A stretch of DNA of 64,000 bases, taken from positions 1,550,001-1,614,000 of the forward strand of contig NZ_AP019547.1 of the NCBI RefSeq assembly GCF_013168275.1, read 5' to 3'. A model generated the notes under the pieces. That model had not been told where the DNA came from. It worked only from the letters and a program-made list of their open reading frames with translations, and ran no database searches. A program made the position numbers and the translations under genes. This document shows positions 1-11,310 of this stretch, piece by piece. The DNA is from Candidatus Nitrotoga sp. AM1P (GTDB lineage Bacteria > Pseudomonadota > Gammaproteobacteria > Burkholderiales > Gallionellaceae). Numbering within the stretch: position 1 is the first letter of the stretch; the number at the start of each line of letters is the position of its first letter.

Positions 1-256
1 AAAAAAGTGAACTGCCTTCTGCCTCGTTGAAAAAGGGGAGGACTATGGAAATCGTCATTACAACGATGGGTTGCGTTGTCTGCATGATTTTTCCAAAAAC
101 TTTCGCAATACTTTCTATTGAGACGAATTGCGATAAAAAAACAAATAGAGACTGAACGACTTGGTTGGCAAGGGAAAGTGCTCCCTAGTTTACGTTATCA
201 AAAAAATCTTAAACATACCTCAATCTCATCAACAGTATTAACATGCTCATGCCACA
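1..256. other. Left edge, no firm gene
   Basis: No conserved gene is seen here. The only candidate is a 36-codon plus-strand ORF from an ATG at 45 to a TGA at 155. It is preceded by a good Shine-Dalgarno-like GGGGAGG, but its short peptide resembles nothing I know. It could be a small peptide gene or chance. Confidence 0.3.
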
Positions 257-495
257 TTAACTTTTCATAACCCAGTCCAGTACGCCGGGTGAATCCAGAG
301 CCGGTTCTATACTTCCAAGCCATTTTTCATAGCCAGCCCCCTTCTCGCTGGGAACTCCTGCACAAAATCTTCCGTATTCCCGCAAGCAAAGTCCCGAGCG
401 GGCAATTTCTGTCGGCAAATCCAGCAAATGTGAATCCATGATTCAAGCACTCTGGCAATATTATTTTCAAGTCCCCTGACAGTAAGGTTAGCCAC
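257..495 (-). pseudogene. Possible remnant of a small toxin-antitoxin-type gene
   Basis: Two overlapping minus-strand frames (257-439 and 307-495) each look partly protein-like. The upstream frame begins MANLTVRGLENNIARVLE, which resembles the start of FitA/ribbon-helix-helix antitoxins. It then continues as unlikely, Trp- and Cys-rich sequence. The second frame reads better afterwards, as expected of a gene broken by a frameshift. No complete domain can be assembled and no partner toxin is visible. The assignment rests only on the N-terminal resemblance. Confidence 0.25.
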
Positions 496-596
496 GTATT
501 CTATGTCATAGATAGATAAATATTCATCAGGTAATGGCTAACGGTATTTCAGGAATTGCCTAAAGATGGCCTCTTCACTTGCTTCGTCTGCACTGG

Positions 597-977
597 TCAT
601 TTTGAAAACGTATAGGTGCGATGAAGCAAAAAAGATATTACGGGAACCGTGAGCGAAATCAGAAAAATGGTTAAGGCGAAATGCCAGCCGAAATGATCGC
701 CAAGGTGACCAAAAGTTGCGTTAACGATCAACCCGAGTAACGAAACAAGCTGAAACCGAGCGTAATTTCGTGCTCCCGGCCTACTCTGGAAACTCCATCG
801 GGCATTCATCAAGAATGAAAAAAATGAGGCCACAATGTAGGCTGTGACATTGGCATACATCTGATTGAATTCCGCGAGCCACATCAACAACCCTACGATA
901 AGAAAGTGTACCGTTGTGTTACATACGCCAATCAGGGCATATCGCGTGACTTGCACACCCGGTTTTAGGGTCTTCAT
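597..977 (-). CDS. GtrA family membrane protein
   Basis: A 126-residue protein with four predicted membrane segments and the GtrA family layout: an N-terminal RYALIGVCNTTVHFLIVG segment, a central SFLMNARWSFQS loop and a C-terminal SFLLHRTYTF. GtrA proteins are small membrane proteins. Several are thought to flip polyprenyl-linked sugars across the cytoplasmic membrane for O-antigen or cell-wall glycosylation. No glycosyltransferase partner lies beside it here, so the sugar is unknown. The length is normal for the family and the ORF is intact. The gap to proB upstream (about 270 bp) suggests its own promoter. Confidence 0.85.
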   Translation of the reverse strand: MKTLKPGVQVTRYALIGVCNTTVHFLIVGLLMWLAEFNQMYANVTAYIVASFFSFLMNARWSFQSRPGARNYARFQLVSLLGLIVNATFGHLGDHFGWHFALTIFLISLTVPVISFLLHRTYTFSK

Positions 978-1248
978 TTTTGGTGACAGGGGACTGCCTG
1001 ATATTCCATTGGTTTTTTATCTTTCAGCAGGCGGGTTCATACTACCAAACTTTCATCTTGCTGAACACTGTAAGCCTTGTCCTGTCAGCGCTAAGTAGTA
1101 ATGTCTCCTCTCCCAAGTAGGAATATCCCCCCGACAAAACCAAACACTCAAATACCACAAAGAACTGATGGGGTACGCTCTCTTTACCAGGTTTGGTATT
1201 CATTTGTCTGATCAATTGCGATTACTGCCCAAAAATTGGGCTTGCTGC

Positions 1249-2367
1249 TCACAATAAAATCAAGTTGTCTCGATGTATTAGCTCTGGCTCATCAACATAG
1301 CCCAAGAGGGATTCGATTTCGTTACTGGGGTGGCCAGCGATGCGACGCGTTTCTGTCGCATTGTAGTTGATCAGACCGCGCGCGATATCTTGTCCGTGCG
1401 TATCGAAAATGGCGACCACGGTGCCGCGCTCGAATTCCCCGCTCACTTTGGTGATACCGACCGGTAGCAGGCTCTTGCCTTCGTTACGCAGCGCATGCAC
1501 TGCGCCAGCATCCAGCGTTACCTTGCCACTGATTTGCAGATGATCCGCCAGCCATTGCTTGCGCGCATTCAGAGGTAACGGTTGCGCTTCCAGCAAAGTG
1601 CCGATACTGTCGCCACGCATCAGGCGTGGTAACACATCTATTTCATGACCAGATGCGATCACAGTGTGCGCGCCACTCCGTGCAGCCCGTTTTGCGGCGA
1701 GCACCTTGGTAAGCATGCCGCCGCTCCCGATGTGGCTACCCGCCCCCCCCGCCATGGTTTCAAGCTTTTCATCGCCCGCTTGCGCCAGACTGATTAGCGT
1801 CGCACTTGGATCCTTGCGCGGGTCAGCAGTGTAAAGGCCGATCTGGTCAGTGAGGATAATGAGCGCATCCGCCTCAATCAGGTTAGCAACCAGTGCACCT
1901 AAAGTGTCGTTGTCGCCAAACTTGATTTCATCGGTAACCACCGTGTCATTTTCATTGATAACGGGAATAACGCCAAGAGTCAGCAGAGTGCGCAGTGTAG
2001 AGCGGGCGTTGAGGTAGCGTTCACGATCGGCAAGGTCGGCATGGGTGAGCAATATTTGTGCTGTATGCAGGCCGTGCGCGCTAAAACAGCTTTCATACAC
2101 CTGTATCAAGCCCATCTGACCGACTGCGGCAGCGGCCTGCAATTCATGCACGGCGCTGGGGCGTTGTTTCCAGCCTAATCGCTGCATGCCTTCTGCAATC
2201 GCACCAGAGGAGACCAATACGACTTTGTGCCCATTCTCACGTAGCGTAGCAATTTGCTGCGCCCAGTTCTGGATTGCAGGGATATCCAGTCCCTCACCCT
2301 GATTGGTGACCAGGCTGCTGCCAACTTTGACGACGATGCGTTTGCACTGGGTCAGAATGGTTTTCAT
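1249..2367 (-). CDS. proB: Glutamate 5-kinase
   Basis: Phosphorylates L-glutamate with ATP to gamma-glutamyl phosphate, the first step of proline synthesis in the cytoplasm. The 372-residue protein has the amino-acid kinase domain (start [16 protein letters not shown], then [28 protein letters not shown] and [10 protein letters not shown]) and a C-terminal PUA domain from about residue 280 ([13 protein letters not shown]). This is the full-length architecture of the family. It lies directly downstream of obgE with a 6-bp gap and is probably the last gene of the rplU-rpmA-obgE-proB transcript, an arrangement common in betaproteobacteria. proA is not in this window. Confidence 0.97.
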   Translation of the reverse strand: MKTILTQCKRIVVKVGSSLVTNQGEGLDIPAIQNWAQQIATLRENGHKVVLVSSGAIAEGMQRLGWKQRPSAVHELQAAAAVGQMGLIQVYESCFSAHGLHTAQILLTHADLADRERYLNARSTLRTLLTLGVIPVINENDTVVTDEIKFGDNDTLGALVANLIEADALIILTDQIGLYTADPRKDPSATLISLAQAGDEKLETMAGGAGSHIGSGGMLTKVLAAKRAARSGAHTVIASGHEIDVLPRLMRGDSIGTLLEAQPLPLNARKQWLADHLQISGKVTLDAGAVHALRNEGKSLLPVGITKVSGEFERGTVVAIFDTHGQDIARGLINYNATETRRIAGHPSNEIESLLGYVDEPELIHRDNLILL

Positions 2368-2373
2368 GATGCA

Positions 2374-3488
<1,115 letters not shown>

Positions 3489-3508
3489 TTGTACTTGGCT
3501 AGGAGTAC

Positions 3509-3766
3509 TTAGGCTGCAACCACGAAGATAGTCTTACGTCTTTGTGCACCTTTGACAGCGAACACTACCTTGCCGGCAATCTTTGCAAACAAGGTGTGAT
3601 CCTTGCCCATGCCAACATTGTCACCAGCGTGGAATCGCGTACCGCGCTGACGTACGATAATGCTACCGGCGTTAATTAATTCGCCGCCATAAATTTTAAC
3701 GCCGAGGCGTTTTGAGTGTGAATCGCGACCGTTACTGGTACTACCGCCACCTTTTTTTGATGCCAT
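3509..3766 (-). CDS. rpmA: 50S ribosomal protein L27
   Basis: An 85-residue protein with the invariant L27 start [20 protein letters not shown] and the core motifs [15 protein letters not shown] and [13 protein letters not shown]27 reaches into the peptidyl transferase centre through its N-terminal tail. The start is fixed by the family and by a purine-rich ribosome site (AGGAGAA read on the minus strand) just upstream. It follows rplU by 16 bp. Confidence 0.98.
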   Translation of the reverse strand: MASKKGGGSTSNGRDSHSKRLGVKIYGGELINAGSIIVRQRGTRFHAGDNVGMGKDHTLFAKIAGKVVFAVKGAQRRKTIFVVAA

Positions 3767-3782
3767 GTTTCTTCTCCTTCAA

Positions 3783-4094
3783 TTACGCCGAAATGCCGTC
3801 AATGCGGATTTCAGTGAAGTTTTGACGATGACCTTGATGTTTTTGGTAATGCTTGCGTCGACGCATCTTGAAGATTCTGATCTTCTCGCCACGACCATTC
3901 GATACTATGGTTGCCGTGACAGTCGCGCCAGCCAATAGAGGTTGGCCAACAGATACTGTATCGCCATTACCAACCATGAGTACCTTGTCCAGCACGATAG
4001 CACTGCCGACCTCACCTGCGACGGTTTCAATTTTCAGGGTTTCGCCTGCGACAACACGATATTGCTTACCACCAGTCTTGATTACTGCGTACAT
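3783..4094 (-). CDS. rplU: 50S ribosomal protein L21
   Basis: A 103-residue L21 with the family start [14 protein letters not shown] and the RNA-binding C-terminus [15 protein letters not shown]. It binds 23S rRNA near L20. The open frame extends upstream to 4142, but the family start and the position of the promoter -10 box at 4132-4137 make the ATG at 4094 the only sensible start. It is the first gene of the ribosomal/obgE/proB unit. Confidence 0.97.
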   Translation of the reverse strand: MYAVIKTGGKQYRVVAGETLKIETVAGEVGSAIVLDKVLMVGNGDTVSVGQPLLAGATVTATIVSNGRGEKIRIFKMRRRKHYQKHQGHRQNFTEIRIDGISA

Positions 4095-4131
4095 AACAAC
4101 CTCGCTTGAATGCGGTTTTACAGAGTCGCGC

Positions 4132-4159
4132 ATTATACACAAACGGCACTAACCGTCAA
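4132..4159 (-). promoter_or_regulatory. Sigma-70 promoter of rplU-rpmA-obgE-proB
   Basis: Read on the minus strand there is a TTGACG -35 box (4154-4159), a 16-bp spacer and a perfect TATAAT -10 box preceded by GTG (4132-4137). The transcript would start about 25-30 bases ahead of the rplU ATG. This is the best promoter match I saw in the window. Confidence 0.75.
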
Positions 4160-4181
4160 AATGGTTTTTTGTGAAAGCGTT

Positions 4182-4225
4182 ATCAGCTGCTAATTCTGTG
4201 TCCTGTATTCCATACAGCAGCTGAT
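4182..4225. repeat. Inverted repeat between cysK and the rplU promoter
   Basis: Ten-base arms ATCAGCTGCT (4182-4191) and AGCAGCTGAT (4216-4225) flank a 24-bp centre that itself pairs weakly (CTGTA/TACAG). It starts at the cysK stop codon. It could form a terminating hairpin for cysK, but no T-run follows on the minus strand, so the role is uncertain. Confidence 0.4.
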
Positions 4226-5160
4226 TAATTCACATCCAGGTCGGCGAACAATTGGGTGGACAAATAACGTTCGCCATAGGATGGGATCATCACCACGATC
4301 ATTTTGCCAACATTTAACGGGCGCTTGGCAACTTCAAGGGCAGCCCAAACCGCCGCGCCGGAGGAAATCCCCACCAGCAGGCCTTCTTCCTTTGCCAGGC
4401 GCCGTGCCATATTAATGGCATCAGCATCTTTGACACGTATTGCTTCGTGGAATATATTTTTATTGAGTACTTCAGGTATAAAACCCGGCCCTATACCCTG
4501 AATTGCGTGCGGACCGCGCTGGCCACCGGAAAGTACGGGCGAGGCATCGGGCTCCACGGCAATTATTTGCACGCCAGAAAAAATTTCTCTCAATACTTCA
4601 CCCACACCCGTGATAGTGCCCCCAGTTCCCACACCCGCAACAAAGATATCAATCATGTCGTCAGTGTCGCGCATGATTTCTGCGGCGGTGGTAGTACGAT
4701 GGATGGCAGGATTAGCGCGATTGGAGAATTGCTGCATTACGAGGTAGCGCGAATCAGCCAAAGCCATTTCTTTTGCCCTCTTCATTGCCCCGGGCATACC
4801 ATCCGAGCTTGGAGTTAGAATAACTTCTGCGCCATAAGCTTTCATCAAAATGCAACGTTCACGGCTCATGTGTTCGGGCATTACAAAAGCGCACTTATAA
4901 CCGCGAGCTGCGCAAACCATAGCGAGACCGATGCCGGTGTTGCCCGATGTTGGTTCCAAAATAATTGTATCTGGTTTAATTTTGCCTGCTTTTTCAGCAT
5001 CATCAATCATTGCCACAGCAATACGATCTTTGACACTGAGCGCAGGACTGAAGAATTCCAACTTGGCGAGGATGGTGGCATCTATGCCTTCGCTCACGCG
5101 GTTTAATTGCACTAATGGTGTGTTACCTATCAGTTCCGAAACATTTTTTGCAATCTTCAT
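4225..5160 (-). CDS. cysK: Cysteine synthase A (O-acetylserine sulfhydrylase)
   Basis: A PLP enzyme that replaces the acetyl group of O-acetylserine with sulfide to make cysteine. The 311-residue protein shows the fold type II motifs: PLP-binding Lys44 in LSVKDR, the substrate/phosphate loop TSGNTG at 71-76, [11 protein letters not shown] and the C-terminal SSGAAVWAA. The length and the NTPLVQLN start fit CysK better than CysM. The ATG at 5160 follows an AGAGAGGAAG ribosome site. It lies alone upstream of the rplU promoter and is probably transcribed separately. Confidence 0.93.
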   Translation of the reverse strand: MKIAKNVSELIGNTPLVQLNRVSEGIDATILAKLEFFSPALSVKDRIAVAMIDDAEKAGKIKPDTIILEPTSGNTGIGLAMVCAARGYKCAFVMPEHMSRERCILMKAYGAEVILTPSSDGMPGAMKRAKEMALADSRYLVMQQFSNRANPAIHRTTTAAEIMRDTDDMIDIFVAGVGTGGTITGVGEVLREIFSGVQIIAVEPDASPVLSGGQRGPHAIQGIGPGFIPEVLNKNIFHEAIRVKDADAINMARRLAKEEGLLVGISSGAAVWAALEVAKRPLNVGKMIVVMIPSYGERYLSTQLFADLDVN

Positions 5161-5424
5161 CTACTTCCTCTCTATCTATTCATATTGCAGCATTCAGGGC
5201 CAGATTAGTCGTGTACTACGTCGGCCAAATAATACCTTATGAGAGGTTTTTCAGTCCAAGCATTTTCGGGTCTGAGGGTATGGCACTCGGTTAAGCAATC
5301 GTTGAACATAAATAAAATATAGCCAACCTTTGTCAGTTGAATGTATTTGATGCATCGCTTGACTTAGCCCGTATCAACGTTTTGATCGCCGCAAATGAAA
5401 AATAAAATATCTACTCCCCTTTAT
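5161..5424. other. Spacer between the eCIS operon end and cysK
   Basis: About 265 bp with no convincing ORF. It must hold the cysK promoter and any terminator of the long eCIS operon, but I see no strong hairpin with a T-run. Confidence 0.4.
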
Positions 5425-5775
5425 TTACTTAAGGGGTTTTTTGCGTACTTCTTTTTTTAAGTTTCCAGATTTATCTTTGGGTGGGTCGTTTCGTTCCGCA
5501 AGTTGTTCTTTGAGGTCGTCCAGTTCCTTTTGTAGTTTGACGACGATCGCTTTGCGTTGCGCGACGCGCTCATTCCAGCGGCTTACGACTGCATCACGCT
5601 CCTTGATAGCGATTTCGACCTCCGCTTGAGCGCGAGCAACCAATTCCTCCTTTTCCTTAAGTGTGACTTTAATGGCCGGCACCTTGCCCGTGCGCTGCGC
5701 TACCATACTTTGTGTAAGCCGGGCGGTGAGATCATTTTGCAGTTTGAGCGCTTGCTCCAATGTTTTGATGTCCAT
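5425..5775 (-). CDS. Coiled-coil protein at the end of the eCIS operon
   Basis: A 116-residue protein that is highly charged and almost wholly predicted coiled coil (heptads through residues 35-100), ending in a basic Lys-rich tail. It has no membrane segment or signal peptide. The ATG at 5775 is preferred over the upstream in-frame GTG at 5784 because an AAGGGG ribosome site sits at proper distance from the ATG. It follows the fibre gene by about 12 bp and is the last gene of the operon. The function is unknown. A fibre chaperone or structural spacer is only a guess. Confidence 0.7.
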   Translation of the reverse strand: MDIKTLEQALKLQNDLTARLTQSMVAQRTGKVPAIKVTLKEKEELVARAQAEVEIAIKERDAVVSRWNERVAQRKAIVVKLQKELDDLKEQLAERNDPPKDKSGNLKKEVRKKPLK

Positions 5776-5787
5776 GTTGTACACCCC

Positions 5788-8700
5788 TTAAATTTTGACG
5801 TTGAAATTGATGATCGGCAACGGAGTGACGGTGCCGGTATTGATATAATCCCCGGTGGTGATGTTGCCCATGAGTATGATTTTGGGACGATTGGTCAGCG
5901 ACATGGCATTGACGTTGGCCGCAGCCTTGATGTGATTGCCCATAGCGATCAGATGCCCTCCCCACAAAAGCACACTCGCGCCTCGCGGGTTGGCCTCAGC
6001 ACTGAGATGGTCGCAGATATTGTTGTTGAAAGTCACCTTCTCGAAACGGAAATCGATGTTGTCATTTATTACAATACGCATAAACTCCACCAGATGAGTG
6101 CGACCCGGTCCACTGAAGTGATTATCACTCACCTGCGCACTGCCGAACATGTAGGCAAACTCGCCCGCGCCGCCAATAAAACGTACTGCCAGCGGCCCGA
6201 TCAGCAGCAATGCACGATGTTCGTTCACTGGTTCGAGCATGGCGGGCTGGGTATAACCGACACGGTTGCCGCTGATCTGGCAAGCAGGCATCCAGCCGCC
6301 GATGCCGATAGCATTGATAGTAGTGACCTGGCTGCCATCGGCGGAGATGCCAGTGTCGATCACCTCGCAATCTTCAATGCGCAGATGGGCACCAGACGGC
6401 GTCAACACTTCTTCAGCGTACACGCCTATGCCTATCGAGAAATTAGGGGCGTAGCCGCAGTTGAGCACCCGGTTTTTGAGTAACGCAGTGGTGCCACGCA
6501 CGAACATCACCATGCCTAAAAGCAGACAGGATTGCAGGAAATTACCACTGATCTCCAGGTTGATTTCCTGAGTGGCGGTGATACCGGCACCTGCCTGATC
6601 GATGCGATTACCCACTATACGATTGCGTTCGCCCTCACTGAGATGCACGGCAAAAAACACTTCGCGCAGATCGTTGTTGTCGATGCGGCTGACACTACAA
6701 TCATCCACCCGCACGCCGTACCATCCGGCGCCAGCGCCATCAATATGATTACCGACCACGACCGGGCAAGCGACGCGTGAGACGATAATGCCCGATTGCA
6801 CACCTAGCAATTGATTGTCGCTCACCACGACGTGATCGGCACTAAAACCATTTTTCGCATCGGCGAGGCAATAGATGCCAACGGGCACCGCCGGTTGACT
6901 CACTTTAACGCTCGCCTCCAAAAGGTTGACGGCGATAATTGCGTGGTCACCACTGACACGAATACCGCCCCATGCGGCGGAGAGCAGGTCAATCTGATTA
7001 CCGCGCACCTCGCAACGAGAAGCTTCGATATCGATTGCATAGAAACGAGAATCCAGGTAGCTGCGCATTTGTGCGACATCAGATGGAACGTTATCTTGCG
7101 TGATACCGGCGCTACGGCTGATGCGATTACCAGATATGAGCGAACCTGCGGCGTTATGGAGCAGGGAGATGCCGACCCAGAAATGGCGGATGCGGTTGTT
7201 CTCGATGCAGCACGCTTGGGTGTGATCGGTGTCGATCCGGATGCCGTATTGGCCGTTGGAGCCATCGACCTGACCGAGGAATCTACCGGTGATGCCTGCA
7301 ATAGCGTTGTCGATAATGTGCAGACTGCCCTGATAATCCTGGCTCAGGATGCCGACCAGGAAATTGTCCAGACGATTGGCGATCAGATCAACATCGATCA
7401 CGTTGCTCAAATTAATGCCGACATAGAGCGGCGGTGCTTGCAGCGGCGAAACCAAAACGGCAAGCGCACAGTGCTCCACCCGCACCCGCGTGCAACTGTC
7501 CAGGTACAGCAATGCGCCAATATCGGCAGCAGCGGCTGTGGCCTCAAAGCGTATGCCCTCGACGATAATATCGCTAACTGGTGAACTGACGTCGCCGATC
7601 TGCAAGGTTCTGGCTAACCCTGCCGCACGCACGATAGTACCAGGACTCTCGCCGCGCAGGATGATGTGTGACGAGCGTATCTGAATAGTAGTGCTGATAT
7701 TGTGCACGCCCGTTTTCAGGCACACACAACCCCCTTCGTCCGGTAGCGAATCGATCGCGGTTTGGATATTTTCACCGGGTGCGACGTTGACAGTGCAGCA
7801 CCCGCCGCATTCGGGCGGCCATTTCACACGGCAGTCGGTTTCGTCGTCGGGAAAGGTAACGATAGCCAGCCGCGCGTAATGGCGATAAATGCCGCGCGGC
7901 GGCGCCTGGGTGTAGGTTTCCACCGAAGTATCGTTGGTACGTGCCGCAGATACCCAATAGTCCCCGCAGTGGAATCCACCGCCGGATGGATCGAGACTGA
8001 ATTGAATTTGAATTCCGTTTTCCAACACCACCCAAACGCCCGCCGCCGGTACCGGGATCAAGCCGGTGCTGCCGGCCGCATCGAGATTGACGATGACATT
8101 GTTGTTGGCGTCGCGCACTGTGCCCTTCTGGTCCCAGCGCCGCACACGGGTATGGCGGGAATCCAGGGTGTCGAGGCCGCCGCCGGGAATGAGATTTGCT
8201 GGCAACGCGGGGGAGAAGCTGATGGTTTGCTTGGCATCGTCAACACTAATTTTGCGCATTACGCCGCGGCGCAACGCGGGATCGCCGTTTTCACCACTGA
8301 GTTCGCGCCGGTCGTCAAGTATCTCTACCCAGTCACCGGTATTGAAACGCAGCACCGCGTCGCGACCCAAGCTGGCCAATTTGAGTTCGGTGCTGGTCGC
8401 GGTCTGAGAGACAATTTCCACTACATTACTCGCCACGCTGGCATTGTCGCGTGACCATTTGAACGTCGCCGCGCCCACGGCGCCACCATCGTGAATCTCG
8501 ACGCGATAGAGCTGATTCTCCAGTCCGCGATACCCACCACCGGGCGGCAGTTCGCATGGATCAAGATCGGGTGGAACGCCCTCCGCCTTGATGGACATGC
8601 GCCCGCCGGAGGGAAGGGAAAGTGCTTGCCAGCCCGCTACCGTAGTGTCAGGTGTGGTGCAGTTGGCGCCGTTGACATTGGCCAGCAAGCGGACCTGCCA

Positions 8701-9222
8701 AACAGTTTGCAGACGCGTGGTGGTGTCCACGCCCACGGCGCTTTCCACCAGATTAGCTTGCTGAATATACGTGACTTCGCGCTGCCAGACTTCGAGATAA
8801 GCGAGATGCGGTCCGCCGCCGGGCAAGGCTGGCGGCGCAGGAAAATACGGCTGCAAGTTGTACGCCAGCGCCGTTTTTCCTCTTAATTCGGCGAGCACCG
8901 CATCAAACTCCACCGCGCCGCCGCCATGGTTCTCCGCCAGCAGCCCATCCACATACATGCGACCGCGGCCGATGCTGATGTTTCCACCGGCGGCCTCGAT
9001 CTTGAAGGCGTCCGGCGTCTGCGGCGAGACCACCGCCACGCCCGTGATTCCCGGCGTAACATGCACGCCGAGCGTATCCACACTCTCGGCGCGCAAACGT
9101 CTGTCCAGCACCGCCACCCACTCATTCCAATCCGAGTCCAGTTGCACACGCCCTTGCTGCATCAAAACGCCGGACAAGTCGATGCGGGGATCGAATCGAA
9201 CTCGGCTGTAATCTCCACTCAT
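5788..9222 (-). CDS. DUF6519/beta-helix protein, candidate eCIS tail fibre
   Basis: A 1144-residue protein. The N-terminal ~470 residues (MSGDYSRVRFDPRIDLSGVL start, then MQQGRVQLDSDWNEW) match the DUF6519 type found in contractile injection clusters. From about residue 470 (NIQTAIDSLPDEGG) to near the end it is a long parallel beta-helix made of repeats of the type 'V.GN.I......GI.V', as in NosD/pectate-lyase folds and phage tailspikes. The position just after the baseplate genes suggests a receptor-binding fibre or spike anchored by the N-terminal domain. Receptor and any carbohydrate-cleaving activity are unknown; no catalytic residues are evident. Confidence 0.75.
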   Translation of the reverse strand: MSGDYSRVRFDPRIDLSGVLMQQGRVQLDSDWNEWVAVLDRRLRAESVDTLGVHVTPGITGVAVVSPQTPDAFKIEAAGGNISIGRGRMYVDGLLAENHGGGAVEFDAVLAELRGKTALAYNLQPYFPAPPALPGGGPHLAYLEVWQREVTYIQQANLVESAVGVDTTTRLQTVWQVRLLANVNGANCTTPDTTVAGWQALSLPSGGRMSIKAEGVPPDLDPCELPPGGGYRGLENQLYRVEIHDGGAVGAATFKWSRDNASVASNVVEIVSQTATSTELKLASLGRDAVLRFNTGDWVEILDDRRELSGENGDPALRRGVMRKISVDDAKQTISFSPALPANLIPGGGLDTLDSRHTRVRRWDQKGTVRDANNNVIVNLDAAGSTGLIPVPAAGVWVVLENGIQIQFSLDPSGGGFHCGDYWVSAARTNDTSVETYTQAPPRGIYRHYARLAIVTFPDDETDCRVKWPPECGGCCTVNVAPGENIQTAIDSLPDEGGCVCLKTGVHNISTTIQIRSSHIILRGESPGTIVRAAGLARTLQIGDVSSPVSDIIVEGIRFEATAAAADIGALLYLDSCTRVRVEHCALAVLVSPLQAPPLYVGINLSNVIDVDLIANRLDNFLVGILSQDYQGSLHIIDNAIAGITGRFLGQVDGSNGQYGIRIDTDHTQACCIENNRIRHFWVGISLLHNAAGSLISGNRISRSAGITQDNVPSDVAQMRSYLDSRFYAIDIEASRCEVRGNQIDLLSAAWGGIRVSGDHAIIAVNLLEASVKVSQPAVPVGIYCLADAKNGFSADHVVVSDNQLLGVQSGIIVSRVACPVVVGNHIDGAGAGWYGVRVDDCSVSRIDNNDLREVFFAVHLSEGERNRIVGNRIDQAGAGITATQEINLEISGNFLQSCLLLGMVMFVRGTTALLKNRVLNCGYAPNFSIGIGVYAEEVLTPSGAHLRIEDCEVIDTGISADGSQVTTINAIGIGGWMPACQISGNRVGYTQPAMLEPVNEHRALLLIGPLAVRFIGGAGEFAYMFGSAQVSDNHFSGPGRTHLVEFMRIVINDNIDFRFEKVTFNNNICDHLSAEANPRGASVLLWGGHLIAMGNHIKAAANVNAMSLTNRPKIILMGNITTGDYINTGTVTPLPIINFNVKI

Positions 9223-9255
9223 GACTTTCTCCTTATTGTGGCGGCAATGCCGCCC

Positions 9256-11310
9256 TTAGCTTCCGTAGATCAATCCCGCTTCCAGGCCAAAGCGCAGATA
9301 CTCTTCCAGCCGCACGCGCAGATTGGTTTCGCGTTGCGGCTGATATAAACCATGTAGCACACCCATTTCGCTCTCATCATGGGCTCCGCGACGTATCTTG
9401 TCTGAGGTGCTCTGTAGCAACTGACAATAGCCGGGATCACCATAATGCAACGAAGTGAATTGCGGCCATATCTGCTGATCGCTATCGTCAGGTTGACAGT
9501 GATAACGGGACGGTGTGCGCGAGCCGGGCGGCACATAGGAAAAACGCACACAACCTTGCTGACGGCGCTCAGCCCAAAGCGGTGCTTTCCACGGATCACT
9601 GCCACTGGTTAGCGCGGCGACGAAAAGGCAATCACTGGCCAGCGTCAATTGCCGGGTGTGAGCCTTGCCGATCACGGTGCAGCTTTCCAGCGTGAGCGCA
9701 CCGCCTTCTGCAAGTGCGTCAGCGCCAGGGCCACGGTAGGCGATGAGATTTTGCGCAGTTGCATCCACGATGCATTCGCGTAACGAGATTTCAGCGTCGG
9801 CGGCGATATGCAGCGGTGCGGTAATGCAGCGCTCCAACTCTATCTTGGCGAAGGCATGGCTTACCACCAAGCCGGGATCGTCTGCTTGTGGCGGTGACCC
9901 ATCACCTTTGGTGCGCGGGCCGGGTACTAAAGTACAATCGCGCAGCACGAGATAACGCGGTTGAGTGTCGGGGAAAGCGGCCATCATGAGTGTGCCGCCA
10001 CTGATTACCCAACCGTCGAGGATCAAGGTTGCTTCGGTGCCGAGCGTGAGCGTGATGTCGCCGCTCGCCGCCAGCAGTGGACGCGCGCCATTGACCGCGC
10101 GCAGCACGACGGTCTTACCGGCATTCACAGTAATAGAGGGCATCTCCACATAACGGCGGCTGTCGAGCACTTCCACCGTGCCACCATTCTGCACCGCGTT
10201 GAGCGCTGGTTGCAGTGCCGCGCCACCTTGCACAATTTGCACCGGCATAACAGGAACGGCAGGTTCGCCACGTTCATATTCGCCGCCGCCGGTGGCGATG
10301 GTAAAACCATAATGAAAGCTCACCAGCGGTGCAGCGGTCGGCGCGTCAGCGAAGGCGATGCGGCCCAATACTGGGTCGATGGCCACCAGCCCGGAACCGG
10401 CAATCGGCTGGTGCGCCCAGGCGATGACATTGCCGCCAGCGTCCTTGATATCGCTGAGATCGCAGATGCAAATGTTATTGCGCGTAATCAATTGCGGTGG
10501 ATTGCCGTCCAATTCCAGCCATAAACTCTTGCCAGGACCGTAATAGTCGTCAAGATGAGCCTTGAGCCAACGGCACGCGAGCGGCATAGGCACGTTACGT
10601 GGTTCGGCCAGATGGCTGATTTCTTCTTCCGTCTCCGGCGTGTTGTAAAGCGCCATGTCGGTACCCAGCGGATTGAAGCGGAAGCGCAGTCCGCCGCCGA
10701 TATCTGGATCGGCCACGCCCTGCGATCGGGTTAGTGGAAACGCACGTACCCGCCACAAATAGAGACCGATGTTGGGAATATTGTGGCGCGCGGCACCGGT
10801 GCTAATACGTCGCACGTCCACGGTGTGAGCGATGGTGTCGAAGGCGGTGTCGCGCCAGTGCAGTTTTTCCCAGTTGCGCAAATTCGGTGCGTAGTGCGCA
10901 TGAGTACGCAGATGATTCATATTCTGTGTCCAGCCCAGCAGTTGGAAGAATTCCACCGCCCGTGCCGGCCAGCCGGTAACATCGCGCGCCAGTTGCTCGA
11001 GCATGGATGCCGTGCCCTTGCGGCGGCGATAGCGGATGGTGTTGGCCACGTCGGCGCGCGGCGAGGCCACATTGGGCACTACACCGTGCAGGGTGCGATA
11101 GCCGATGAGATCACCGATATAGGGCGCCACCCACGGCGCGCAGGTTTCGATGAATTGGTCGTCGTAGAGTTGTTCGAGGTTTTCCTCCATGGTTGCCACC
11201 TGCTCGGCAATGACGGCAAGCAACTCGCGCAGCGGATAGCCTTGCTCCGCATCGCGGATGCGGTGGATTGCGGGCAGCAGTTCGTAGAGACGGTCGGCGG
11301 TCGTGTTCAC
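9256..11310 (-). CDS. Phage tail protein I (P2 gpI)-like eCIS baseplate protein
   Basis: A 684-residue protein. The N-terminal ~130 residues (RLYELLPAIHRIRDAEQGYP, then ELLAVIAEQVATMEENLEQLYDD and WVAPYIGDLIGYRTL) resemble the P2 gpI tail protein family found in contractile systems. Residues about 370-560 are rich in short beta strands with 'NAGKTVVLRA' and 'LILDGWVISGGTL' type repeats, suggesting a short beta-helix. It overlaps the upstream baseplate J gene by 4 bp. It probably joins the baseplate to the fibre encoded next. Confidence 0.8.
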   Translation of the reverse strand: MNTTADRLYELLPAIHRIRDAEQGYPLRELLAVIAEQVATMEENLEQLYDDQFIETCAPWVAPYIGDLIGYRTLHGVVPNVASPRADVANTIRYRRRKGTASMLEQLARDVTGWPARAVEFFQLLGWTQNMNHLRTHAHYAPNLRNWEKLHWRDTAFDTIAHTVDVRRISTGAARHNIPNIGLYLWRVRAFPLTRSQGVADPDIGGGLRFRFNPLGTDMALYNTPETEEEISHLAEPRNVPMPLACRWLKAHLDDYYGPGKSLWLELDGNPPQLITRNNICICDLSDIKDAGGNVIAWAHQPIAGSGLVAIDPVLGRIAFADAPTAAPLVSFHYGFTIATGGGEYERGEPAVPVMPVQIVQGGAALQPALNAVQNGGTVEVLDSRRYVEMPSITVNAGKTVVLRAVNGARPLLAASGDITLTLGTEATLILDGWVISGGTLMMAAFPDTQPRYLVLRDCTLVPGPRTKGDGSPPQADDPGLVVSHAFAKIELERCITAPLHIAADAEISLRECIVDATAQNLIAYRGPGADALAEGGALTLESCTVIGKAHTRQLTLASDCLFVAALTSGSDPWKAPLWAERRQQGCVRFSYVPPGSRTPSRYHCQPDDSDQQIWPQFTSLHYGDPGYCQLLQSTSDKIRRGAHDESEMGVLHGLYQPQRETNLRVRLEEYLRFGLEAGLIYGS